Positions 1 to 7,962 of a DNA stretch of 64,000 nucleotides are shown here, one piece after another. The position numbers and the translations under genes were made by a program. A model generated the notes under the pieces. The model saw nothing but the letters and a program-made list of their open reading frames with translations, did not search any database and was not told the DNA's origin. Position 1 is the stretch's first letter; each line of letters begins with the position of its first letter. Source of the stretch: Leifsonia sp. Root112D2 (GTDB taxonomy: Bacteria; Actinomycetota; Actinomycetes; Actinomycetales; Microbacteriaceae); assembly GCF_001424905.1 (NCBI RefSeq), contig NZ_LMCU01000001.1:1791480-1855479 (forward strand). The letters run 5' to 3'.

Positions 1-347
1 CCGTCGACGAGGAAGTCGCCACCGTTCTGGCGCACACCGGTCGACACGAAGTCGATGGTGGGGTACTTCTCGGCCTCGAAGAAGTCGCCGGTGCGCAGGT
101 GCGCGTCGCGGTTGGCATCCTTCGTGCTCACGGATGCGACCTCGGCCTTGGCCGTCACGGTCGATTCGAGCGGGTTCTCGGCGGTCACGAAGGTGGCCTC
201 GAAGTTCTCGAAGCGGCCCTTGACCTTGCTCACCATCAGGTGCCGGATGCTGAAGCCGACCTCACTGTGTACGGTGTCGATCGTCCAGGTTCCGGCCTTG
301 TATCCGGGGATCGAGACGGTGTCTGCGGCGGCAGTGGTTTCGGACAT
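1..347 (-). CDS. YceI family protein (3' end outside window)
   Basis: The visible N-terminal ~115 residues read as a YceI-like lipid-binding beta-barrel: after a short Ser/Thr/Ala leader come GTWTIDTVHSEVGFSIRHLM, then KVKGRF and later DAHLRTGDFFEAEKYPTIDF, all hallmarks of the family. The family binds polyisoprenoid or other amphiphilic molecules, usually in the periplasm. This copy has no signal peptide, as is common in actinobacterial cytosolic members. The ATG at 347 is preceded by AAGGAG six bases upstream, which settles the start. The C-terminal third lies beyond position 1. The physiological ligand is unknown. Confidence 0.9.
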   Translation of the reverse strand, partial: MSETTAAADTVSIPGYKAGTWTIDTVHSEVGFSIRHLMVSKVKGRFENFEATFVTAENPLESTVTAKAEVASVSTKDANRDAHLRTGDFFEAEKYPTIDFVSTGVRQNGGDFLVD

Positions 348-497
348 GCATATCTCCTTGGGAGTCGTCGTGGGATTCAAGGGCAAGGCCCTCGAGTCTA
401 TGCAACTGCATAGATCCCGACGTTATTCCGAGCATCCCAAAAAATTTCTCACAATGGATATTGCGCCGAGGTGCTGCCGTGGTCGGCTCGAGTGAGG

Positions 498-911
498 TCA
501 GGAGTCGACGGCAGCCTTCAGGATGGCGGCGATTCGCTTCGTGACCGTGTCATCCAGCTTGGTCAGGGCGAAACCGACCGGCCACAGCGTGCCGTCATCC
601 AGTTTTGCCGCCTGCTGGAACTCAAGGCTCGCGTAACGAATCTTGAACTTTGACCCCGGCTTGAAAGCGACGACCACCCTGCCGTCGGCATCAGCGTAAG
701 CGGGCATTCCGTACCAGGTTTTTGCAGCCAGCGACGTGTTTTCTTTGACCAGTTGGTGGAACGCCTCGGCGAGTTCCTGATCGGCCCCTGTCATCGCGGC
801 GATCGCGGCCTCGCAGGCAGCCGCGGCGTCTGCGCCTTCCTGGGCGGCTTTCTTTTCGGCGACGGCTGCCCTCATGGCGGCCTTTTCCTCTTTGCTGAAT
901 GTCGTAGCCAT
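498..911 (-). CDS. DUF1801 / YdhG-like domain protein
   Basis: A 137-residue soluble protein. An alanine- and lysine-rich helical N-terminus (about 1-45) precedes a small alpha/beta domain with KTWYGMPAYADADGRVVVAFKPG and KIRYASLEF, matching the DUF1801/YdhG fold that includes Bacillus iron-chaperone-like proteins and many proteins of unknown role. Family membership is from pattern recognition; no catalytic residues can be named. It is a single-gene unit between the YceI gene and a divergent winged-helix gene. Iron chaperoning would be inference only. Confidence 0.7.
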   Translation of the reverse strand: MATTFSKEEKAAMRAAVAEKKAAQEGADAAAACEAAIAAMTGADQELAEAFHQLVKENTSLAAKTWYGMPAYADADGRVVVAFKPGSKFKIRYASLEFQQAAKLDDGTLWPVGFALTKLDDTVTKRIAAILKAAVDS

Positions 912-1025
912 GAGTGCTCTCCCTCTGTCTGAACTGTGACCAATATTACGGCGGGCCAGGCCCGCGCTTCACCTGTTCCGCGCTGACCTGAACACGGTTC
1001 GGCATCCGAGTTGTACCCTCGACAC

Positions 1026-2102
1026 GTGACGCATCAGCTCACGCGAGACCAGGCCCGCCGCATCGCGGTGCGGGCGCAACTGCTCGACGCCTATCGTCCC
1101 AGTGAGGTCATCGAGGTCGCCGAGCAGCTCGGCGCGATCAAGATCGATCCGCTGGCAACGATTGCGCCGGCCGAGCGAACCATCCTGTGGTCGCGAATGG
1201 GCTCGGCTTTTGAGACATTCCAGCTCACCAAGGCTGCGGAATCGGACCGAACGCTCTTCGAGTTCGACGGAGCATTTCGTCCCGTCAGCCTGCTTCCGCT
1301 CATGCTTCCGTCGATGCGGCGCTGGCCGACCCGGCCGAGCACTCGCGAGTGGCTGGACGCAAACCACCGATTTCGCATCGAGGTGCTTGACCGGTTGCGG
1401 GCCGAGGGCCCGCTGCTGGCGAGCGACATTCCAGACACGGCAGAGGTCGCGCGGTCGCCGGACGGTTGGTCGGGCTCCAACCAGACAGTGCACATGCTCG
1501 ACTTTCTGCACCGTCAGGGCGAGATCGCCATTGCCGCACGCGAGGGGCGTCATCGACGCTGGGACCTTGCCGAGCGCGTATATCCGCAGAATCTGCCCGA
1601 GTTCGAATATGACGAGGCCGAACGGATGCTGGACGAGCGCCGACTGCGCGCTGCGGGCATCGCGAAGCAGAAGTCGCCGTGGACTCGGGTGGGCGAGGCA
1701 GGTGAGCCGGCGGCGGTGGAGGGGTTGCGCCAGAAATATCGAGTCGACCCCGAAGCGCTCGCGGCCATCGAAGAAGACGAGGGAGGGCGCACGGCTTTCC
1801 TGAGCCCGTACGACGGCATTTTGTTCGACCGGCCGCGTCTGCGAGAGCTCTTCGACTTCGAGTATGTGCTTGAGCAGTTCAAGCCACAGTCTCAACGCAG
1901 GTACGGCTTCTTCGCGCATCCGATCCTGATGGGCGACCGGTTCGTGGGCCTGCTTGAGGCCGAAGTCGATCGAGAGCATGAAGCACTCGTCGTGGCGGCC
2001 GTGCACGAGCTGCTGCCGTTCGATGCCGAAGAGCACGACATGGTGCGGGCCGAGATAGCGGACCTCGCGCAGTGGCTGGGCGTCGACGTTAGAGCATGGT
2101 GA
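1026..2102 (+). CDS. Winged-helix DNA-binding protein, YcaQ/AlkX-like
   Basis: About 358 residues starting LTRDQARRIAVRAQLL, the usual N-terminus of the HTH_42 family (Escherichia coli YcaQ, a DNA glycosylase that unhooks interstrand crosslinks). Also visible are the QLGAIKIDPLATIAPAERTILWSR block and a C-terminal segment with LSPYDGILFDRPRLRELFDF and RRYGFFAHPILMGDRFVGLLEAEVDR. The GTG at 1026 is preferred over a TTG at 1011 because family proteins begin near the LTRDQARR motif. Probable role: repair of bulky or crosslinked DNA adducts in the cytoplasm. The assignment to the family is firm; the glycosylase activity is inferred. Confidence 0.85.
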   Translation: MTHQLTRDQARRIAVRAQLLDAYRPSEVIEVAEQLGAIKIDPLATIAPAERTILWSRMGSAFETFQLTKAAESDRTLFEFDGAFRPVSLLPLMLPSMRRWPTRPSTREWLDANHRFRIEVLDRLRAEGPLLASDIPDTAEVARSPDGWSGSNQTVHMLDFLHRQGEIAIAAREGRHRRWDLAERVYPQNLPEFEYDEAERMLDERRLRAAGIAKQKSPWTRVGEAGEPAAVEGLRQKYRVDPEALAAIEEDEGGRTAFLSPYDGILFDRPRLRELFDFEYVLEQFKPQSQRRYGFFAHPILMGDRFVGLLEAEVDREHEALVVAAVHELLPFDAEEHDMVRAEIADLAQWLGVDVRAW

Positions 2103-2183
2103 CGACTGCCCCGGTTCGTCGGTCACATGTCGTGAACCGGGGGGAGCCGCATTTCATGACCACTTTCATCCGCACGCGGTCCC

Positions 2184-2843
2184 CTACCCGCCCCAGTAAC
2201 CGAGCACGGTTCCCGGTGGTGCCGTGGCGCATATTGCGTTCGCGGGGGTGACCAGAGCGTCGGCACGGATTCCCGCTCCGGAGTCGACCGGGGTCACCTC
2301 ATAGACCAACCCGTCTCCGGCATCCAGACTGACCGCATACTCGACAATCTTGGCGTCGACGTTCGTGTCGCCGGCGGCGTTGCTGCCCGTTACCTCCGCG
2401 AGCGTCAAGCCCTGGGGTGAATGTGTCTTGAGGTAGTCGACGGTTGAAGCGACGGACATGCCGGCAACCGTCCAGTACTGTACTGCGTCGGCCATCGGCT
2501 GGCACCAGAAACTCATCGCCAGTGCGGATGCGACGCCGTCGGGTCGTATTGTGCTGCTGACGGCGCCCGGTGGAACAGGGGCGTGCGCAAGTCGGGCTTG
2601 TGCGGCTGCCATCGATGCGGCATCCGCTGTTACGCCCGGAGTGGACGACGGGAACACTGGGCCATGCATAGCGGGCGACTGGGCGTCCGGGGTCTGTGTT
2701 GGCGTCGCAGGTAGTGACGCCCCGACCCTGTGCGGGCTGGAGTCGATGCCCGCACAGCCGGCGAGGCCCATGCTCAAGCTTGCGACGCACAGAGCGGCGG
2801 CGAGGGGTGCAACGCGTTGGCGCCGCCGGCTCGATGCAGACAT
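2184..2843 (-). CDS. Putative lipoprotein of unknown function
   Basis: A 219-residue secreted protein. An Arg-rich n-region (SASSRRRQR), a hydrophobic core and the lipobox LAGC give a type II signal peptide with the lipidated Cys near residue 30. The mature part has a Pro/Thr/Ser linker and then a region with four or five small beta-like blocks. I do not recognise a domain. The ATG at 2843 follows a clear GGAGG, while an in-frame extension upstream lacks any signal sequence, so the shorter start was chosen. Monocistronic, divergent from the DUF302 gene. Confidence 0.75.
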   Translation of the reverse strand: MSASSRRRQRVAPLAAALCVASLSMGLAGCAGIDSSPHRVGASLPATPTQTPDAQSPAMHGPVFPSSTPGVTADAASMAAAQARLAHAPVPPGAVSSTIRPDGVASALAMSFWCQPMADAVQYWTVAGMSVASTVDYLKTHSPQGLTLAEVTGSNAAGDTNVDAKIVEYAVSLDAGDGLVYEVTPVDSGAGIRADALVTPANAICATAPPGTVLGYWGG

Positions 2844-3062
2844 GGCCCTCCAATGTAACCGCTCGTGCTTCGACACTACTGGCTGCTGGACAGACGTCGC
2901 GCCGCGCGTCCCGCTTGCGGGCAGGCGCACCCGATGCAGATCAGTGGGTCTTCTTGTGGCTGCCGTCGTAGGAGGCGCCCACGCGGCCTCTTGTCCGCAG
3001 TAAAGACGCACCGACCGAATCGGGAGAACTCTGATGCTGATGACTGCTGCGAGGATTGTTCG

Positions 3063-3593
3063 GTGAGTTATGACAGCACCGAGAGCGCAACGGACTATCA
3101 GGCACAGCGGGTGCAGCTATCCACTAACGCGCGTTTCGAGGCGCTCGTTACGGCGTTCGAGCAGGCGGTGCCCGGGCTGTCCGATGCGGATGCCCTGACT
3201 CGGCTTGCCGGGGACGGTGACTGGTCGGGATTCGTGCGGGGTCTGCAGTGGGAGTCGCCGAGCGGATTCGTGTGTGTCTGGTCGTCGAGGCCGGGGGACC
3301 TGATGCGCTATGCCGGGAGTTCCGTCTCGAGCATTGTGTGGTTGATCGTCAACCAGGGCTTGGCGGCGCAATTGTTTCGGCATGACCCTGGCGCGATGTT
3401 GTACTCGCCGGTCAGAATTGAAGCTCACGCGTCGGCTCAAGCAGGAACGATTCTGAGCTTCGACGTACCGAGCACGCAACTGCGCGGGTTCGGCATTAAC
3501 AAAATCACCCAAGCCGGCACGGAACTCGATCGAGCTCTTGGCGATCTGATCGAAGACATCGGGTTGCCACGACCGAGTGCATTACGGCGATGA
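3063..3593 (+). CDS. DUF302-like protein
   Basis: A 176-residue cytosolic protein. The second half (MLYSPVRIEAH, then TILSFDVPSTQLRGFG and a final amphipathic helix with ELDRALGDLIEDIG) resembles DUF302 proteins, where a short strand-rich core precedes a C-terminal helix. The GTG at 3063 has GAGGA eight bases upstream and is preferred to longer in-frame starts that would run into the divergent lipoprotein promoter. Function unknown; the family call is moderate. Confidence 0.65.
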   Translation: MSYDSTESATDYQAQRVQLSTNARFEALVTAFEQAVPGLSDADALTRLAGDGDWSGFVRGLQWESPSGFVCVWSSRPGDLMRYAGSSVSSIVWLIVNQGLAAQLFRHDPGAMLYSPVRIEAHASAQAGTILSFDVPSTQLRGFGINKITQAGTELDRALGDLIEDIGLPRPSALRR

Positions 3594-3655
3594 ACAGAGT
3601 CTCCATCGTCAACGGCCATCCCCCAGTGGAGGCTCGTGCCGTGGGTGCAGATGGG

Positions 3656-3728
3656 TGCGCCCGGTGGGGCTCGAACCCACGACCCGCGGATTAAAAGTCC
3701 GATGCTCTACCAACTGAGCTACAGGCGC
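3656..3728 (-). tRNA. tRNA-Lys (anticodon TTT)
   Basis: A 73-nt cloverleaf: acceptor GCGCCTG pairing with CGGGCGC (one G-T), D-arm GCTC/GAGC, anticodon stem TCGGA/TCCGC with loop CTTTTAA, T-arm GTGGG-TTCGAGC-CCCAC, discriminator A. The loop gives anticodon TTT, lysine. CCA is only partly encoded after the discriminator. Confidence 0.97.
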
Positions 3729-3793
3729 CTACGCTTAAATCTAGCGTGAATGCGAGCGCACCTGAGCCACGTAGGGTGGTGCAGTGGGCCCGG

Positions 3794-3958
3794 CTAGCGG
3801 GTCTTGCGACCGGTGATGAGGCGCAGCAGCCACACGATGATCGCGATGATCGCCAGAACGATGCCCACCCAGAGCAGCCATGAGACCGCGTTGGACAATC
3901 CTCCGACTATCGCAAGGATGATCGCGACGACAATGATGATGACCAGAAGAATGTTCAT
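3794..3958 (-). CDS. Small hydrophobic membrane protein (54 aa)
   Basis: Begins MNILLVIIIVVAIILAIVGG and ends in a basic tail TGRKTR. Two membrane-spanning helices (about residues 2-21 and 27-47) are joined by a short loop with SNAVSWLL. Topology by the positive-inside rule places the C-terminus in the cytoplasm. An ATG at 3958 gives the compact two-helix protein; longer in-frame starts add an Arg/Cys-rich stretch that looks like noncoding translation. Role unknown. Confidence 0.7.
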   Translation of the reverse strand: MNILLVIIIVVAIILAIVGGLSNAVSWLLWVGIVLAIIAIIVWLLRLITGRKTR

Positions 3959-4029
3959 AGCCAGACCATACGCTATGGCGACCCGCAAATGGGGGACATT
4001 CGTGCACATCGGGAACAGGAGAAATGCGC

Positions 4030-4659
4030 GTGGCTGACGACTTTCACAAGCCCACCCAGTTCTCGGGCAGCAAGTTCGAGACCTTTCATGGCGGTGACGA
4101 CCCGGCCGAGACGAGTCGCATCGCACACGAGACCGCGCAGACGTTGCTCGCGCGAGTTCGGGCCGATCCGGAGGCCGACGTTGTGCACCGCTTGGTGACC
4201 TTCACCGACGAGAATGGCATCGACGCCCTGGCGGAATTGTGGTCGCGGGCGATGCCGCGAAGCCTGCCCGGTGCGCTCTGGCGCATCTATCTGCTGCGGA
4301 TGCTCACGCGGCAGGATGCTGAGGGAACGGCATTCCTGTTTCAGCGCGGCATCGACGTGGTCACCACCATCGACCCGATCGTTGCCGGGGCCCCCATTCC
4401 CGCAGGGCCGGCCGAGATCACGGAACTGGCCGATCGCATCCTGCGTGGGCTGTTCGAGGGCGATTTCGCGGTCGCCCTGGAACGCGCCGCCGCGTTCTGC
4501 CGCGTGATGGCGGCCGGCTGCACGAGTGTGGCCGACGATCTCGATGCCACGGAGCCGGCGCGCTCTACCGAACTCACGACACGGGCACTGCGCTTCTCGC
4601 AGACCGCGCAGGAGCTCACCGGATGCGCGATGCTCTGGCGCAGCGACTCCCTCGAATAG
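4030..4659 (+). CDS. Conserved actinobacterial protein of unknown function
   Basis: A 209-residue, mainly helical acidic protein. It has FHKPTQFSGSKFETFHGGDDPAE near the start, then RIAHETAQTLLARVR, DENGIDALAELW and LPGALWRIYLLRMLTRQD. I recognise it as a family found next to pst genes in Microbacteriaceae that is sometimes labelled RNA polymerase beta subunit, a label not supported by the sequence. The GTG at 4030 is chosen because AGGAG lies eight bases upstream; the ATG at 4024 would be too close to it. Convergent with pstB. Confidence 0.75.
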   Translation: MADDFHKPTQFSGSKFETFHGGDDPAETSRIAHETAQTLLARVRADPEADVVHRLVTFTDENGIDALAELWSRAMPRSLPGALWRIYLLRMLTRQDAEGTAFLFQRGIDVVTTIDPIVAGAPIPAGPAEITELADRILRGLFEGDFAVALERAAAFCRVMAAGCTSVADDLDATEPARSTELTTRALRFSQTAQELTGCAMLWRSDSLE

Positions 4660-4725
4660 CGCCCCGGTCGGCAGATTCACAGCCCATGGGAATGCCTGCT
4701 GCAGGCACTCGGTTACACTAGTTCG

Positions 4726-4807
4726 TGGCCGGGCCGCAGTAACCCCGGGCTCCAATATTCGCCGCTTCGAGCGGCCTCGCGCCGAGAGGCGTTCTGCGGC
4801 CCGGCCA
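4726..4807 (+). ncRNA. Possible small RNA closed by a 14-bp stem
   Basis: TGGCCGGGCCGCAG (4726-4739) is the exact reverse complement of CTGCGGCCCGGCCA (4794-4807). Inside lie a GCCGC/GCGGC hairpin with loop TTCGA and a CCTC/GAGG hairpin. A TACACT box ends seven bases before the stem, where a transcript starting at the stem would need it. The orientation is inferred from that box. It does not match SRP RNA, 6S or 6C. A bidirectional terminator is the alternative. Confidence 0.35.
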
Positions 4808-4811
4808 TAAT

Positions 4812-4857
4812 TGTGCCCGGCATGACTGTGCCCGGCATGACTGTGCACGGCTGTCAC
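4812..4857. repeat. Tandem 15-bp direct repeat (2 exact + 1 degenerate copy)
   Basis: TGTGCCCGGCATGAC occurs twice in tandem (4812-4826 and 4827-4841), followed by a degenerate third unit starting TGTGCACGG. It may bind a regulator or simply be a slippage product. Confidence 0.8.
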
Positions 4858-4874
4858 GCATCCGCCCTAAGGGG

Positions 4875-4960
4875 ATGACGCTAGACCGGACTTTTGACGC
4901 AAGACCGGAGAATTCCTGGGAAAAGTCCGGGGTGTCGTCAAAAGCCCGGTCTAGCGTCAT
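4875..4960. repeat. Palindrome with 25-bp arms downstream of pstB
   Basis: The left arm (4875-4899, ATGACGCTAGACCGGACTTT...) pairs with the right arm (4936-4960) with one mismatch in 25. The loop itself can form a further ACCGGA/TCCGG pairing. It sits between the convergent gene at 4030 and pstB, so bidirectional termination is possible, but no T-run follows it. Confidence 0.8.
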
Positions 4961-5023
4961 ACCCACGCGGGCCGACAACGTAGCCAGAGGCGTGCGAGCT
5001 GGTGGACTGCCGAGGTGAACGGC

Positions 5024-5803
5024 CTAGCCGAAGCGGCCCGACACGTAGTCCTCGGTGGCCTGAACGGTCGGGTTCGAGAAGATCGTGGCCGTGTCGTTGA
5101 ACTCGATGAGCTTGCCCGGCTTGCCTGTGCCGGCGATGTTGAAGAACGCGGTGCGATCAGAGACGCGGGATGCCTGCTGCATGTTGTGCGTCACTATCAC
5201 TATCGTGTATTCCTGCTTCAGCTCCTCGATGAGGTCCTCGATGGCGAGGGTCGAGATCGGGTCGAGGGCCGAGCACGGCTCGTCCATGAGCAGCACGTCG
5301 GGGGAGACGGCGATGGCGCGGGCGATGCAGAGGCGCTGCTGCTGCCCGCCGGAGAGCCCGGAGCCGGGCAGGTTGAGGCGATCCTTGACTTCGTTCCACA
5401 GATTGGCGCTCTGCAGCGACTTCTCGACCAGCTCGTCGGCCTCATCCTTCGGCATGCGCCGGTTGTTGAGCCTCACGCCCGCCAGCACGTTCTCCCGAAT
5501 GGACATCGTGGGAAAAGGGTTGGGCCGCTGGAAGACCATGCCCACCTGGCGGCGCACGAGCACCGGGTCGACGCCCGGCCCGTAGAGGTCGTTGCCGTCG
5601 ATGGAGACCGTTCCCTCGACGTAGGCGCCGGGGATGACCTCGTGCATGCGGTTCAGGGTGCGCAGAAACGTGGACTTGCCGCATCCGCTGGGCCCGATGA
5701 AAGCGGTCACGGTGCGAGGCTCGATGGCGAGCGAGACGCCCTCCACAGCACGAAACTTGCTGTAGTAGACGTTCAGGTCTGAGACTTCAATGCGCTTGGA
5801 CAC
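5024..5803 (-). CDS. pstB: Phosphate ABC transporter ATP-binding protein PstB
   Basis: 259 residues, the usual PstB length. Walker A GPSGCGKST at about 38-46, Q-loop VGMVFQRPNPFP, signature LSGGQQQR, Walker B DVLLMDEPCSALDP and the switch His in IVIVTHNMQQA are all present, with the PstB-typical FNDTATIFSNP near the end. It hydrolyses ATP to drive phosphate uptake through PstC-PstA. The GTG at 5803 has AAGGA nine bases upstream and starts the conserved SKRIEVSDLNVYY; an ATG at 5810 is out of frame. Last gene of the pst operon, 17 bp after pstA, and expected to be induced by phosphate starvation. Confidence 0.97.
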   Translation of the reverse strand: MSKRIEVSDLNVYYSKFRAVEGVSLAIEPRTVTAFIGPSGCGKSTFLRTLNRMHEVIPGAYVEGTVSIDGNDLYGPGVDPVLVRRQVGMVFQRPNPFPTMSIRENVLAGVRLNNRRMPKDEADELVEKSLQSANLWNEVKDRLNLPGSGLSGGQQQRLCIARAIAVSPDVLLMDEPCSALDPISTLAIEDLIEELKQEYTIVIVTHNMQQASRVSDRTAFFNIAGTGKPGKLIEFNDTATIFSNPTVQATEDYVSGRFG

Positions 5804-5820
5804 GTGGCATTCCTTGTCAG

Positions 5821-6909
5821 TTAGCGGCCGTACTTGGGGGCGAAGACGCGGGCGATGATGCGGCCGATCAGGTTGAGCAGCATGACGATGATGATGATGG
5901 TGAGCGCGCTGGCCCACGCCCTGTCGATGGCAGCCTGGGCGTGTATGCCGGCCGCCTGGGTGTACTGCGTGTAGATGAAGACCGGCAGCGTCATCATGCG
6001 GTCGTTGAACAGGTTGTAGTTCATGCTTGTGGTGAAACCGGCCACGATCAAGAGCGGGGCCGTTTCGCCGATGACTCGCGCGATGGCGAGCATCACGCCG
6101 GTCACCAGGCCGGCCAGCGAGGTCGGCAGCACGATCTTGAGAACGGTGAGCCACTTGGGAACGCCCAGCGCATAGGATGCCTCGCGCAGCTCGTTCGGCA
6201 CGAGGCGCAGGATCTCTTCGCTGGAGCGCACGACGACCGGGATCATGAGCACCGAGATCGAAACGGCACCGGCGAAACCACTTCGAATGCCTGGGCTGCC
6301 CGTGATGAGCGCGAACAGGGCAAAGGCGAACAGGCCAGCGACGATCGAAGGGATACCCATCATCACGTCAACGAAGAAGGTGATGCCGCGCGCGAGGTGG
6401 CTGCGACCGTATTCCACGAGGTAGATCGAAGTCAGCAGGCCGACGGGCACCGAGATCAGCGTCGCCATTCCTGTGATCTCGAGCGTTCCGACGATGGCGT
6501 GCAGAGCGCCGCCGCCCTCGCCGATCACGTTGCGCATCGACTCGGTGAAGAGCGCGATATCGAAACGCGCCAGGCCGTTGGAGACCGTGGTCCAAATCAG
6601 GGAGATCAGGGGGAGCAGCGCGACGATAAAGGCGGTAGCCACGAGCGAGGTGATGAGCCGGTCAGTGGCCTTGCGGCGCCCCTCTACGAGAAGCGAGAGC
6701 ACGTAGATCACCACGTCGAACAGCAGGGTGCCGAAGAACACGGCGCCCACGACGTTGAAGCCCTTCGTGGTGCCGCTGGCGGCCAGAATGCCGAAGATTC
6801 CGCCGAACACAACCCAGCCGCCGACGAGCGCTATCCAGGTGGTGCCGCGTGGCAGTTTGCCTGCGGTAAGTGTGTTGCCCATCGGCCGCACGGCCGTCAC
6901 CGTTGTCAT
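5821..6909 (-). CDS. pstA: Phosphate ABC transporter permease PstA
   Basis: 362 residues with an extended N-terminal region (three to four helices before the core) followed by the six-helix permease core. The EAA-type loop is NELREASYALGVPKWLTVLKIVLP. It forms the membrane channel with PstC. Its ATG shares one base with the pstC stop (TGATG), implying translational coupling. Extra N-terminal membrane helices relative to E. coli PstA are usual in actinobacteria. Confidence 0.96.
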   Translation of the reverse strand: MTTVTAVRPMGNTLTAGKLPRGTTWIALVGGWVVFGGIFGILAASGTTKGFNVVGAVFFGTLLFDVVIYVLSLLVEGRRKATDRLITSLVATAFIVALLPLISLIWTTVSNGLARFDIALFTESMRNVIGEGGGALHAIVGTLEITGMATLISVPVGLLTSIYLVEYGRSHLARGITFFVDVMMGIPSIVAGLFAFALFALITGSPGIRSGFAGAVSISVLMIPVVVRSSEEILRLVPNELREASYALGVPKWLTVLKIVLPTSLAGLVTGVMLAIARVIGETAPLLIVAGFTTSMNYNLFNDRMMTLPVFIYTQYTQAAGIHAQAAIDRAWASALTIIIIVMLLNLIGRIIARVFAPKYGR

Positions 6910-7850
6910 CAATTTGCTCCCGAGAAGGCTTTGCGGCGGCCCACGAAATAGCGGGCCAGCGAGTTGACGGCGAGTGTCACGACGAACAGCACCAGGCCGG
7001 ATGCGATGAGCGCGTTGATCGAGACACCGGTGGCCTCCGGAAACTGCAGGGCGATGTTCGCGGCAATGGTATTCGGGTTCTGCGGGGTGAGCAGAAAGAT
7101 GTTCACGACGACGGCCGGGGAGAGAACCATGGCGACGGCCATGGTTTCGCCGAGCGCGCGGCCCAGGCCGAGCATGACGGCCGAGACGATGCCGGCGCGC
7201 CCGAAGGGGAGCACAGCCATGCGGATCATCTCCCACCGGGTGGCGCCGAGCGCGAGTGCGGCTTCTTCGTGCAGGCGCGGGGTCTGCAGGAAGATCTCGC
7301 GGCACATGGCGGTCATGATGGGCAACACCATGACGGCAAGCACGATGGCCACGGTGAGAATGGTGCGTCCGGTGCCGGAGACCGGCCCGGAGAAGAACGG
7401 AATCCAGCCCAGGTTGTTCACGAGCCAGGCATAGAACGGCTGCACAAAGGGCGAGAGCACCACGATGCCCCACAGGCCGAAGACCACGGAGGGCACGGCG
7501 GCGAGCAGGTCTATCACGTAGCCGAGCAGCTGCGAGAGGCGGCGCGGCGCGTAGTGCGAGATGAAGAGCGCGATGCCGATGGAGAGGGGCGTGGCGATGA
7601 TGAGGGCGAGAAAGGCGGCCCAGACCGTGCCGAAGGCGAGCGGCCAGACGTACACCCAGAAGTTTGTGGCCCCGCCCGGCAGATCCTTGGAACCCGCGAC
7701 GAGGGCGGGCAGGCTCTGCGCAATGAGAAAGATCGCGACGGCCGCGAGAACGACGAGAATGAGCGAACCGGCGACGACGGTGCCGGTCGAGAAGACGCGA
7801 TCGCCGAGGCGAAGTCTGGCGCGAGGGGCGGCTTGCGTCTGCGTCGTCAT
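6909..7850 (-). CDS. pstC: Phosphate ABC transporter permease PstC
   Basis: 313 residues with six predicted membrane helices and the conserved HEEAALALGATRWEMIRMAVLPF cytoplasmic loop that contacts PstB. The N-terminus (TTQTQAAPRARLRLGDRVF) is a short cytosolic tail before helix 1. Second gene of the operon, separated from pstS by 112 bp holding a hairpin, and coupled to pstA by a TGATG overlap. Confidence 0.96.
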   Translation of the reverse strand: MTTQTQAAPRARLRLGDRVFSTGTVVAGSLILVVLAAVAIFLIAQSLPALVAGSKDLPGGATNFWVYVWPLAFGTVWAAFLALIIATPLSIGIALFISHYAPRRLSQLLGYVIDLLAAVPSVVFGLWGIVVLSPFVQPFYAWLVNNLGWIPFFSGPVSGTGRTILTVAIVLAVMVLPIMTAMCREIFLQTPRLHEEAALALGATRWEMIRMAVLPFGRAGIVSAVMLGLGRALGETMAVAMVLSPAVVVNIFLLTPQNPNTIAANIALQFPEATGVSINALIASGLVLFVVTLAVNSLARYFVGRRKAFSGAN

Positions 7851-7913
7851 GCTGTCTCTCTGCTCGGGTTCTTCGTGTGAGATGTCGGTGTCAGTGGGGG
7901 TGAAACCTCGTCA

Positions 7914-7950
7914 AACCCGGCCCGAGCTCGTGAGAGCTGCGGGCCGGGTT
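7914..7950 (-). terminator. pstS-pstC intercistronic hairpin
   Basis: AACCCGGCCCG (7914-7924) pairs exactly with CGGGCCGGGTT (7940-7950), loop of 15. It lies just after the pstS stop. With no strong T-run it is more likely a partial terminator or 3' stabiliser that keeps pstS transcript in excess over the membrane genes. Confidence 0.7.
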
Positions 7951-7962
7951 CCATACGAGGAT

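Larger units (their letters stand above)
4660..5023. other. 364-bp gene-free, highly structured interval
   Basis: Lies between convergent genes. It contains, in order: a TACACT -10-like box (4714-4719), a long-range 14-bp perfect stem (4726-4739 with 4794-4807) enclosing two smaller hairpins, tandem 15-bp repeats (4812-4841, with a third degenerate copy to 4857) and a 25-bp-arm palindrome (4875-4960). It may hold a small RNA and a bidirectional terminator. No open frame was accepted here. Confidence 0.7.

Noticed and set aside
4030..4659. RNA polymerase beta subunit annotation for the 209-aa protein
   Set aside because: No similarity to RpoB blocks; the label is a known misannotation in this family.
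4726..4807. SRP RNA, 6S or 6C RNA
   Set aside because: Lacks the GGAAGCAGCC apex of SRP RNA and the C-rich loops of 6C; size is wrong for 6S.
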